In this document: one piece after another, positions 37,601 through 49,600 of the stretch | Numbering within the stretch: the first letter of the stretch is position 1 | How the letters are laid out: every line of letters starts with the position of its first letter | Assembly: GCA_037367405.1 (NCBI GenBank) | Contig: JAZKJV010001866.1 | Coordinates: 124,001-188,000 of the forward strand | DNA length: 64,000 nt | Direction: 5' to 3' | From: Ottelia alismoides | Taxonomy: Eukaryota; Streptophyta; Magnoliopsida; Alismatales; Hydrocharitaceae | Notes under the pieces: generated by a model | The model's database searches: none | The model's input: only the letters and a program-made list of their open reading frames with translations | What the model was told of the DNA's origin: nothing | Translations under genes and position numbers: made by a program

Positions 37601-40600
37601 TTAGCTCTTGAAATTTCCTACGAGTTTAGTTTCTCTTTGTAGAATTACAAAAGAGGAAAATTGTGGGGGATCCGATGTCTCATATTTTTAGGGATATACT
37701 TACAAAATAGGTGATTCGTTGTGGTCATAACCTCATATCAGTAACCTTCGACTACCAAAAATGAGTAGAGTTCTGCCGTATATTCCAACCTCCTTGTCCT
37801 TAATGCGAGTCTTATCAACTTGAAAAATATTACAGGAACTCGATATCCTAGATGTATATAGTCGGGTATCTAAGTCTGTTTTTGACCCAGTGTATTTTGA
37901 TGTATTGGGACCTACCTTGTTAATGTCGAGGACTTTGCTCATGTATATATGTGTTTTTATTGAAATCAAAAGCCTAAGTTGGCAGTGTTCTCAAAAATGT
38001 TCAAACGGAAATGAAAAATGCTTTGAATCTTCATGTCATTTTTTTTACCACGTAGTGTTTTTTACTTTTGCAACCACTCCGGAACATGGGATCATCTACC
38101 ATGCATCGTGTAACTACACCTCTTAATAGAATGGTGTAGATGAGAGGGAATAATTATATCTTTATATGCCTAAATTATTACAAGTCTATGATGGCACCCC
38201 TCTTACGTTATGGGAGATGTTGTCCTTATCATTGCTTACCTGATAAATTGCATGCCTTCCACCATCTTAGAGGAGCAAACTCCCATTCTTTGCTCTTTCT
38301 TGAGAAGATCTCATTTCATGTTCAACCAAAGATCTTTCGGTGCACTTCTTTTACACATCTTCATTCTTCTGGTCTAGACAAATTTATGCCTAGAGTTGTA
38401 AAGTGTATTTCTTTGTTGGGTACTCTAGATCATAAAGGGGATGCCTATGCTGTGATCCCATTCACCGAGTTGTCTATGTGATGGATGTTACTTTATGCGG
38501 TCCATCCTGTACTGCTACATTTTTTTGTTCTATTATGGTTACTTATATGCTATTGAAGTTGCTAACCTCCCTATGCCTTAACCATCTAGGGGCCATACTG
38601 TTGGGAAAAATAGAAGAGTTGTTTATTCCATAAGCCCTAGGCTCTCTTATATAGGAGAGCAGCCTATGGGTAAATTACATAAAGCATACATCTGAAAATA
38701 AAAATAACAGAGAGACACACAGAAAACTAATATATACGTTAACACTCCCCCTCAAGATGGAGCATAGATATCAATCATGCTCAGCTTGGACACACACTTC
38801 TGGAATGGGCCTCGTAATAAAGCCTTGGTGAATATATCGGCAGTTTGATTTTCTGAGGTAACATGAGATGTAGCAATGAACCCCTTCTGAATCATGTCAC
38901 GTATGAAGTGACAATCAACCTCAATATGCTTGGTCCGCTCATGGAATGCTGGATTGTTTGCAATGAACAAGGCTGCCTGATTGTCACATTCTAAGTTTAT
39001 AGGAAGTGGTACATATAGACACAGATCTGTAAGCACAGCCTTTACCCACATCATCTCTGTGCTAGCCTGGGCCATAGCCCTATATTCAGATTCAGCACTA
39101 GATCTGGCTACGACCGTCTGTTTCTTGCTCCTCCATGAGATTAGAGAATCTCCAACGTAAACTGCAAACCCCGAGGTGGATTTCCTGTCCTTGGGACAAC
39201 CTGCATAGTCTGCTTCCGCACATGCTGAGATAGAAATCCCATTTCCCTTCTTGAATAGCAAACCTGCACCTGGAGATGATTTGAGGTATCTAAGTATCAT
39301 ATGTATGGCATCCATATGAACCTGACGTGGTTGTTCCATGAACTGGCTCACACGACTCACTGCAAAGGATATATCGGGCCTAGTGATCGTGACATACAAC
39401 AGTTTGCCTACCATTTCTTTGTATCTTCTCCTGTCCACCTCCTCTGTGTCATCATCATATAGCTTCATGCTGGGGTCCATTGGTGTCGTAGCAGGCCGAC
39501 ACCCAAGCATACCTGTTTTACTCAACATGTCCGTAACATATTTTCTCTGCGACATTACTAACCCATACGGATTTCTAGCAAATTCCAGCCCCAGAAAATA
39601 TCTAAGGACTCCAAGATCCTTAGTGACAAATTCGCTCCCCAGCTTCTCTTTCGCCTGCTTTATGCCTTGCTCATCATCTCCTGTAATCAAGATGCCATCT
39701 ACGTAAACCATAATTGCAATAATACCTCTTGAGGTCTTCTGTACAAACAATGAATGATCAGCATTAGAGCGTTTGTATCCCTGTTTTTCAAAGAGGTCTG
39801 AGAACTTCTGAAACCATGATCTGGGGCTCTGCTTAAGGCCATAGATAGCCTTATGAAGTCTGCACACCTTGGAACACTCTCCCTCAACAGCAAAACTGGG
39901 TGGCTGTTGCAAATAGACTTCCTCCTGTAGGTCTCCATATAAGAACACGTTCTTCACATCCAACTGATATAGCGGCCACTCTCGAGTGACTGCGACTGAC
40001 AGCAAGATCCGTAGAGTGGAATGACGGGCTACTGGCGAGAATGTATCAAGGTAATCCACCCCGTATGTCTGTGTAAAGCCACGTGCAACAAGGCGGGCCT
40101 TGTATCTGTCAATACTGCCATCTGCATTTTGCTTCACCGTAAATACCCACTTGCAGCTCACCGGGGTCACATCTGGAGGTATAGGAACTAGACTCCAAGT
40201 TCCCCTAGATTGAAGTGCTGCCATTTCTTCCTCCATTGCTAGACGCCATCTACTATCCTGCAGAGCATCTTGATAATTCCGTGGAATATCTACAGTTGAC
40301 AAGGCCACCGCAAAGTTCCTGAAATCCCCAGATAGTCGCTCAAATGACACAAAAGCTGATAGTGGATATGTAACGCAGCTCCTCTTCGATTTGCGTATAG
40401 CAATAGGAACATCTAAATCAACTGTGTCCTCATCTGGCCCCTGCAACATATCCTGCTCAGAAATATCATTAGATCCATCAAGAGAAGTATCTTCAGTACA
40501 TACCATAGGCGAGCTAGGAGATGAGTCATGACCATGAGCTGGAGGAGGCCTGCGGGTATAATGGAATGGTAGTGGTGAAACGGGGATAGTACGTGGAGCT

Positions 40601-43600
40601 GGTGGTGGTGGTGGTGGTGACGATGCTGGAGGTGGTGGTGACGATGCTGGAAGTGGTGGTGTCATATATATGGCGTCAGTAGTCAGTGGAGGTAGCTGCT
40701 GATCACCTGAGGATGAAAAATACATTACGGATTCAAAAAATGTAACATCTGCACTGACCATATACCGCCTACGCAAAGGATCAAAACACTTGTACCCCTT
40801 TTGAGTTCTGGAGTACCCAACAAACACACACTTGACAGCCCTAGGAGAGAGCTTGTCAGTACCAGGAGACATCTGGTAGACAAAGGCGATTGAATTAAAC
40901 ACACGAAGAGTAAGGGAAAACAGATCCTTACCAGGATAGATAAGGGAAAAAGGAATCTGTTCATCCAAGACAGAGGACGGCATACGGTTAATTAGGTAAC
41001 ATGCTGTGAGAACCGCGCCACCCCAGTAAGAATAAGGAACATGACTCTGTATAAGGAGTGATCTTGTGACATCTAGTAGGTGGCGATGTTTCCTTTCAGC
41101 GATCCCATTTTGTTGAGAGGTATAAGCACAAGATGTTTGATGGATAATCCTTTTTGATGAGTAGTAGTTGGCTAGGAGATGAGTGCACAGTTCTAGGGCA
41201 TTATCACTTCTCATAAATTTCACAGATGTGGAGAAAACATTTTGAATTTCATTCAGAAAATGGATAATAATATTGCCTGCTTCAGATTTATTTTTCATCA
41301 AAAATACCCATGACACACGAGAGAAGTCATCCACAATAACTATATAAAATTTGTGTCCCTGATGATCAGGTACACGACTCGGACCCCAGATATCAATATG
41401 AAGTAACTCAAACTTGGACGTACTCCTCCGACCTGGACGACTGGGAAAGGTAGACCGGTGATGCTTTCCCAACTGACAAGCCTCACATTGGATAGATGTG
41501 TGAGGAAGACCCTGGGGTAACACACGACGCAACTTCTGAAGCAGTAGATGCCCAAAGCGCAGATGCCACAACAAAGGAGATACTGGTCCAGTGGGAAGGG
41601 ATGAGGTTCCAGCAAATGGAGTCTGATTTAGGCGATAGAGGCCTCCTTGCTCATAGCCATGACCAATCACGTTGCCCGTACGGATGTCCTGAAAAATAAG
41701 AGAAGATGGATCAAAAATTGCCCGACATTGTAAATCCTTCGTAATCTGACTGATTGATAACAAATTCATTGAAAAATCAGGTGCATGTAACATTCTTGAG
41801 CTACATAGAAGATGTCAGTCTAATCTCCCCCTGACCAGTGATGGGGGAATGTGTACCATTGGCAATGACCACTGTTCGGCCTGGAGGGATCTGAGAATAT
41901 CCTGTAAGTAAACTCTGATCGCCACATAGATGATGTGTAGCGCCCGAGTCCATAATCCAAAGTAATATATATGATCTACTACTGGTAATGCAAGTATGCT
42001 ACCTGAAGCACTGGTAGACGCAGAGGCAGATGCAGCAGCATCAGATTGACTCTCAGTAGTAGGTGCTGGGCCAGATGGGGGAATAATGCCCCTTAGACGG
42101 GCAACTAGATCATCGAACCGCTGATCCAAAGTGGCAGCAGATGGAGGCTCTATCTGCTCAGCGACTCGTGCAGATGCAAGAAATCCATGCTTCGAGTAAC
42201 ATGTGTCTTCATTGTACCCGACACGATGACAATAGGTACATGTTGGCCGAGTGCGGCCTCCTCTGCCACGAGGTCCACGTCCACATGTCTGATGATGAAA
42301 TCCGTGACCCTTGTTGGCGGCCATGGCTGAAGCATTCTGATTCGTGGCCGTGGAAGGAACGGTGATGCGGCTCAGTCTATGGAAGGCTTCCTCCATGGGA
42401 GGAATAGTAGAATCGACCAAGATCTGGGATCGTGCCGCCTCATACTCTGGATCAAGTGCAGCAAGGAACACGCCCACCATAGTCGCATTCCGATACGTCT
42501 TCTGTTGTTCTGGCGTGGCTGTCAGAGGCATGAAGCTGTAGAGCTTCTCGAACATCCCTCTCAGGGATGTGTAGAGTGAATGTAGAGGGCGACCATTCTG
42601 CTTTATAGTAAATATATCATGCTGGAGTTGCAGAATCTTTGTCTCGTTCTTCGCCTGAGAGTATGTGGCCGCCAGAATGTCCCACATGTCTTTGGTCGTG
42701 GGCTGATGTAGAATATCATTGGAAATCTCGATCACCAACGTTCCAGATAGCCAAACTTTGGCGTATGCATCATCGGCCTCCCAAGAGGCATTGGCTCCAG
42801 TCTTCTCAGCAGGCTCTGGTTCGGTAAGAATATGCTTCTTACCCGTTGACTTCATCATGCTCATGAACTGCATCGCCCACAGTTCATAGTTTATACCGTC
42901 CATCTTTATAATAGGCGTTGGGCCACGAAAGGCGCCAATGGACGGGATATCCGCCTTGCTTTCTGACATACTGGAAACTGAAGACTGGAGCGATATACTG
43001 GTGAGAAGATCGTCTACACGGACATAGATGGGTTTAGTTGCATGTGTAGACCTCAAGCAACTAAACCCATTAAGTTGACGGTGTGCGCTCTAGATATGTG
43101 ATTCACGGCACACGAACAGGGCACTCAGGTGCCCTCTATAGACGGCGAAGGTGCGCGCGGATGACTGGGGTTGCGCTCACAAACTGCTGGGTGCGCGCAC
43201 GACCTGCTGGGCGCTAAGGCACAGGGGTGCGCAGCCGCTGATGCACTAGCCGCTAAGACGCTGGCACTAGATTGAAACCACGACGCGTAGGCGCTCAAGG
43301 CACGGCGCACGGCACACAGACACGGCGCACAGGCGAGCAGGCGACAGTGGAGAGACTCGCAGGTGCTCACGGGCACACGCGCAGGTGCTCGATGGCGGAG
43401 AGACTCGCAGCCGAGGGTGTGCGCCGGTGGCGGCAAGGAGAGAGAGAGAGGCACACGGGTGGGGGGTAGGGATATGGTTAGGATTTCGAGAACTCCGGTC
43501 TAGGACCGTCGCTCTGATACCATGTTGGGAAAAATAGAAGAGTTGTTTATTCAATAAGCCCTAGGCTCTCTTATATAGGAGAGTAGCCTATGGGTAAATT

Positions 43601-46600
43601 ACATAAAACATACAGCTGAAAATAAAAATAACAGAGAGACACACAGAAAACTAATATATACGTTAACACATACTACATGCTAGTAGCGGTTTATGTTGGT
43701 CGACTTCATTTATGTGGTTAATCAATTTAATACTCCCCATGTCGCCACAACCTCACCTAACCCCAAGGTATGTGATAAAAGCGATAAAAACTGACTTGTT
43801 ATGCAAGAGCAATATGTTTGATATGGTGGATAATGAAACTTTATAACTGTGAGGTAAAATTTATTTAGAGAATTCAATGGAAATATACCTCACAATGTCT
43901 AAAAAATGATTACCCAGTTAAGAAGAAATATGAATAATGGACATGAGAAGATTGGAAGATCAGATATAAGAAAATACTTTGGTAAATTATTTTGTGAAGA
44001 AGAAAGGAATCAATTACAGAAGCTGGACAAAGGAGGAGCATGGTGATTTTCCAAAAGATTGAGAAGAAGAGATGGAGGAATAACAATTCTCATACAAAAA
44101 TAACTTGACTTTGAAAATTGTTAAAAACTACGAAATGCGGAAGCTAATATCATAGATAGAGAAATAAATACTTAGAACAACGGGCTTTTACGTAGAACCC
44201 TACTCCCTAAGGAACGGGATGAAACCACGGGAGAATGCCTCAAAGGGCCATATGTTGCATTCAACATTCTCATCTGATACATGAGGTCCGGGGCTTCTTA
44301 TATAGCCTCCACAGACCCCCCAGTTCCCACCATTAGTAGATGTGGGACTAAACACTGGATGTGGTAGATGGTTCTTGGAGGAATCCAATTACTCGTCTAT
44401 ATAAGAATGACACATATATTCCAACACTATGCTCAGCTTGGACAAACAGAAAGAAATATCAAACTCACCATATAAGACACTGCAAACAATATCAACTCAA
44501 TGCAAACACAACTGTCGATTGTTGTCGAGGACGTTGCTTCTCATGCCATGCAAGTGAGGAGGAACAAACAATCTAGAGTGTGAGTCAAACTGAATCTCCT
44601 CATCGGAGAGCATGTGCTCTGCACTGCGCCTGTCATAGTCACTGCAACTGGAAATGAGTCTGCTCGTCGGAGTACTCTGGCCTGCCACAATCATGTGGAC
44701 AACTGCTCCATCTCTGAAGGGACGAACTGAAAAAGCCGTGGAGACATCCCCGTCGGAGTCCACAGTTGTTGGAGAATGGCGTCTGAAAAGTCTCCTTATC
44801 AGAGAACTGGGTCTCTCCCATACTGGCTCAGAGAATGGGATCTCTACTCTGTAGTCCCATGAAACCATATGAAAACCCTAGCCCACATGACATAGGGAAT
44901 GCAATCTCTTTTCTGGAGTCCCTATGAATCACATGAAAACTCTGAGACCAAAAACAAAGATGGGGACCGCACAACTGATCGCACACATATGCGTTTGAAC
45001 AGGAGTCTCTCTGGAGAACTCGAAGAAATTGGGTCACTCAAATATGGAGTGCCTCGAACTTGGACTCTGAACCAATCCGTAGAGTTTGAAATTGACTTGT
45101 AAAGTCTGAAAATCTGATTGGTCTAGAGAATCTGAATCCGACCTGTAACTCTACTCTATACTCCCCCTTTCTCCCATACTTGTCGGAAAACAATGGCATC
45201 GACAAAGTTGGGAGAAGACATGAAAACGGGGAGAAACAAAAACCAAAGAAACCAATCTCATTTTTCTCGGCTTCTCTCTCTCTCTCTTTTTAAAAATTCA
45301 TTTTTTTCGAATATCCCATTTTTTAATAGCCGTCTCTCCTTTTTTTTAAATAAGCTGTTCATCAAATTTTTTCGACTTTTCCTTTTCCCCATTTTTTCTC
45401 ATGTATGACTTTTCTTTTATAATACGTATCTTTTCTTAAATATTTTTTTTGAAAATTTGGCCCAAATAGGGCCCAAACAAATGCATCTTTCTTCTTCTTC
45501 TTCTTTTTAAACGCTGCAGCCCAAACTGAGCTCCCCTTTATTTTTGTTTTTTAAGAAATCACGACCCAATTTTGGCCCCCTTTTTTATTTAGGGTTCCCA
45601 CTCGGGAATCCTTCTCTCATGAGCCACCGCCCCCGATTAGGGTTTCTGTAGCAGTCGGCACCGCCATCACTAGATGGCGAGGCTTGCTCGCGCGCCTGGA
45701 GAAGGAACAGCTCTCTCTAGATCGTGCCGCATGACGCTGAGAAGGAGGTGGCTCGCTGGTGATGGAGCTCGAGCTCCATCAAGAGGCGACAATGGGTTGC
45801 GATATGGCACCGCCTGCGCGATATGGGGCTCCGCGATGGAGCTTCTTCTTCTTTCTCCGACTTCGCGAGGGAGAACAATGCCGTCTGGAGATTGGAGCTG
45901 AGGATCGACACATGGTATGCTGGAGGAAATCGCCTAGCGTGATAGGGGGAGTGGAGCGTCGCCTAGGGTATGAGCAACAATTTTATTGTGCGACGCCGAC
46001 CTCCGCCGCTTGGAATGTGGGAGGTTTCGTGCAAGATCTACGTGAACTGGATCATCGCCTGGAGAATATGCGAAAGGGCTCTGCCTGGAGCTCCTTGCTG
46101 ATTGCGGTGAGGGCACCGCATGGAGCACGCCGCCAAAGGCATGCATGGATTCTTCTTTGCCTGTGATGCTGCTGTGAGATGACAACCGTAGAAGGTGCCT
46201 GCTGCACGCTTTGGACTAGAGATCGAAGGAGGAGGAAGAACACAACCGACATGGGTTGATGGTTGCCTAGAGCACCTGTGGTTGGAGACCTTTGCCGTTG
46301 TGCAAAAATTGGGGTTTCAAGAAACCCTAGAACATAATATAGAATCTCTAACATTAACGATCTTCAGAACATTATCATAAAAAATGATCTTCAAGAACGA
46401 ACAATAATTGAATCGAATCTCGAACAGAACACAAACATAAATCTCAACAATAAATCCACGAAAATTGAAACTCGCTCTGATACCATGTTAAAAATCAAAA
46501 AATGCAGAAGCTAATATCATAGATAAAGAAATAAATTAAGAATACCGGGATTTTATGTGGAACCTTACTCCCTAAGGAGCATTATGAAACCACAGGAGAA

Positions 46601-49600
46601 GGCCTTAAAGGGCCATATGTTGCATTCAAGTTTCTCATCTGATACAAGAGGTTTGAGACTTCTTATATAGCCTTCACAGACCCTCCAAGTCCCACCATTG
46701 GTAGATGTGGGACTAAACACTGGATGGAGGGATTCATTTACCCATCTATACAAGAATGACACATATACTTCAACAAAAATAAAATGAAAGTTTACAATCA
46801 GCCATGAGACCTGCTATACTCTATGGATTTGAATGTTGGCATGTGAATCATAGACATGTGCAGAGAATGATAGTGGCAGAAATGAAACTGCTACAATGGA
46901 TATGTGGTTGTACATGAAAAGATAAGATTAAGAAAGATGTGATCAGAATGAAAGTTGGAGTAGCTCTAATAGAGGACAATATGAGAGGGAACCACTTAAG
47001 GTGGTCTGACCATTTGCAAAAGAGGTCGAGTGATGCATTCGTTAGAAGATGTGAGATTTGGGATGTTGAGCATGTTAAGAAAGGGAAGAAAACCCTAAGA
47101 AGTGTTGGAAGGATACCATTTAAAGGGATATGAGATATTTGGATCTAATAGATCTGAATGGATACAAAAAATCCATGTAGCCGACCCTACTTAGTGTGGG
47201 ACAAGGCTTTGTTGTTGTTGCTCATAGAAAATCACTTAACAACTAAGCTCATAACACAATCTATGATAAGCCCAAAGAAAAGTTAGGTGCATGAAAAACT
47301 ATATGATGCTTAAGACTAGAAGAGAACTTCATAGTGTTGACAAAGGTAATAGGTGAAAGTGCACTATAAGTGATGCATATGAGAATTTTGTGTGGAGTAG
47401 GAATTTGGGGAAAGGGGAGGAGGAAGAAGAAGGCATGCCTATTGTACGTGATTTTAGTAGATAAACATAGAGGGGGGGGGGATATCAAGAAACTCTAACT
47501 TCAATAACTTCAACTGCTCCGAAACAATGACTACCATCCCCTATATATAGGAGGGCTGAAATTATAAAATAAAATACATAAAGGAAAATTCCATATTCAA
47601 ATAAACTGTAATTAGACTCCCTTAATAACTCAACCAATTAGAGATCGCAAGCGATCTCATATTTCAAAAAAATCAAAATTATGACAGACCCTACAACAAC
47701 AACAACAAAGCCTTTTCCCACAATTAAGTAGGGTCGGCTACATGGATTCTTCGCCTCCATTCAGATCTATCTTGAGTCAATCTCGGGCTTATATCCACAA
47801 AACTAATATCCCTTCGTATGGTCTCTTTCCAACACTTCTTGGGCCGTCCTCGCCCTCTCTTAGCCGGCTCAACATCCCAACCCTCACATCTCCTAACTGG
47901 TGCATCGATTGATCTTCTTTGCAAATGTCCAAACCATCTTAAGCGATTTTCTCGCATCTTATCCTCGATCGGAGCTACACCAACTTTCTTTCTGATTACA
48001 TCATTCCGAATCCGATCGTTACGTGTGTGTCCACACATCCACCTTAACATTTTCATTTCTGCTACATTCATTCTTTGCACATGTTTATGGTTCACAGGCC
48101 AACATTCGGATCCATAAAGCATAGCAGGTCTCACGGCTGCTTTGTAAAACTTTCCTTTAATTTTTAAAGGAATTTTCTTATCACAGAGAACAACAGAGGC
48201 TCCTCTCCACTTTAGCCAGCCGACATTTATTCTATTAGTAACATCTCCATCAATTTCCCCATCATGTTGCAGATTAGATCCCAGATATCTAAAGGAATCT
48301 CTCTTCTGAATGTTATTGTCACCAATCTTCACCTCGATTCCTTCACCATTGCTTCCATCAAAGGTGCACTCCATATATTCCGTCTTGGCCCTACTTATAC
48401 GAAAGCCTTTAGTCTCCAACTCATGTCTCCAAACCTCAAGCTTCTCATTTACTCCATCTCTAGTGTCGTCAATTAACACAATATCATCAGCAAATAACAT
48501 ACACCAAGGTAACTCATCCTGAATGTGACTTGTCAACTCGTCCATAATCAAAGTAAAAAGAAATGGACTCAAAGCAGAACCTTGATGTAAACCAATGTTG
48601 ATGTCAAAATATCCAGTCTTCCTAGACAGGGTCCTTACACAAGATAAAGCCCCATCATACATGTCCTTTATGAGGTTAATGTATAGGACATGTACTTGTC
48701 TCTTCTCCAACACTCTCCACAATATCTCTCGTGGGACAGAATTATAAGCCTTCTCCAAATCAATAAAGATCATGCGGAGGTTCTTCCTTTTAGCTCTATA
48801 AATCTCCATTGTTCTCCTCAGCAAATGGATGGCTTCAATCGTTGAGCGACCTGGCATGAATCCGAATTGGTTTTCTTTTACGATGGAAACTTGCCTCAAC
48901 CTTCTTTCGATCACTCATTCCCAAATTTTCATAGTGTGACTCATCATCTTGATACCTCTATAATTTGAACAATTTTGTTACCTCCCAAATTTCATGCAAC
49001 AGACCCTAATTTAAAAAATCCTAATTTCCCCCCAATTCTCAATTTTATGATGCATCAATCAACTAATCAAAATGACTTCTCATGTGAAGAAGGTTAGGAA
49101 ACTACCATCTTCGGTTAGATTACTAGAAGCTCCATTATCAATAACCCATGTTGGAGGTGATGTAGATTCATATTTCACTATAGTACATGAGGTGGTCACC
49201 AGACTAGCAGTAGGTGCATAATCGGAAGAAGTAGCGGGAATACTTTGTAACAATTTGCATAGTTCGAGAGTAATCTGTAGAGAATAATTGAAATGCCTTC
49301 CTGATTGTCTAGGATCTGTTGTCATCTCAGTGGTAGCCGGAAAACCATCAAACTTGACAGACTCTTGGTTGGCCATCAGGGATCTACAAAACTTCGTCCT
49401 ACACTTGTCAACCGAGTGATTAGACCTGTTACAATATATACACAAAGGATAACCACATCCTCGACCTCGACCACCACAAAAACCCTAACGACTACTATAC
49501 AAAAACCGTAACGACTACTATATAGATAATGTAAGAAAAGTTGTGTTCTCTGCTATATGAAGTTTGTAGGTTAGCCAAAAGTAGACTAAAGCTGTTGAAT

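Larger units (their letters stand above)
38599..43668 (-). mobile_element. Copia element C (minus), nearly complete, youngest-looking copia
   Basis: LTRs of 146 bp at 38599-38744 and 43523-43668 differ at four positions (2.7 percent). TSD CATAC (38594-38598 and 43669-43673). The PBS complement GCTCTGATACCA at 43511-43522 is perfect; the polypurine tract is CTCCCCCTCAAG (38745-38756). Total 5,070 bp. Gag and pol are long and open but separated by a frameshift in the protease region, and the RT catalytic site is changed. Confidence 0.96.
44119..46775 (-). mobile_element. Non-autonomous LTR element H (LARD-like, 2.66 kb)
   Basis: LTRs at 44119-44426 and 46496-46775 (TGTTAAAAAnnnnnnAAATGCRGAAGC...TTCAACA). 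TSD AAAAT (44114-44118 and 46776-46780). The PBS complement GCTCTGATACCA (46484-46495) is perfect, so orientation is minus. The 2.06-kb interior has no gag or pol. It has a T-rich stretch (45.25-45.6 kb) and a GC-rich leader (45.6-46.25 kb); its longest frame (44497-44868, minus) has no domain. Compared with the second copy at the window end, H lacks about 24 bp holding the polypurine tract. Confidence 0.9.

Noticed and set aside
36583..37650. Continuation of the RTE remnant or host exon to the right of copia A
   Set aside because: No RTE, AGPase or other coding block could be matched; the 66-codon frame at 37156 has no recognisable motif.
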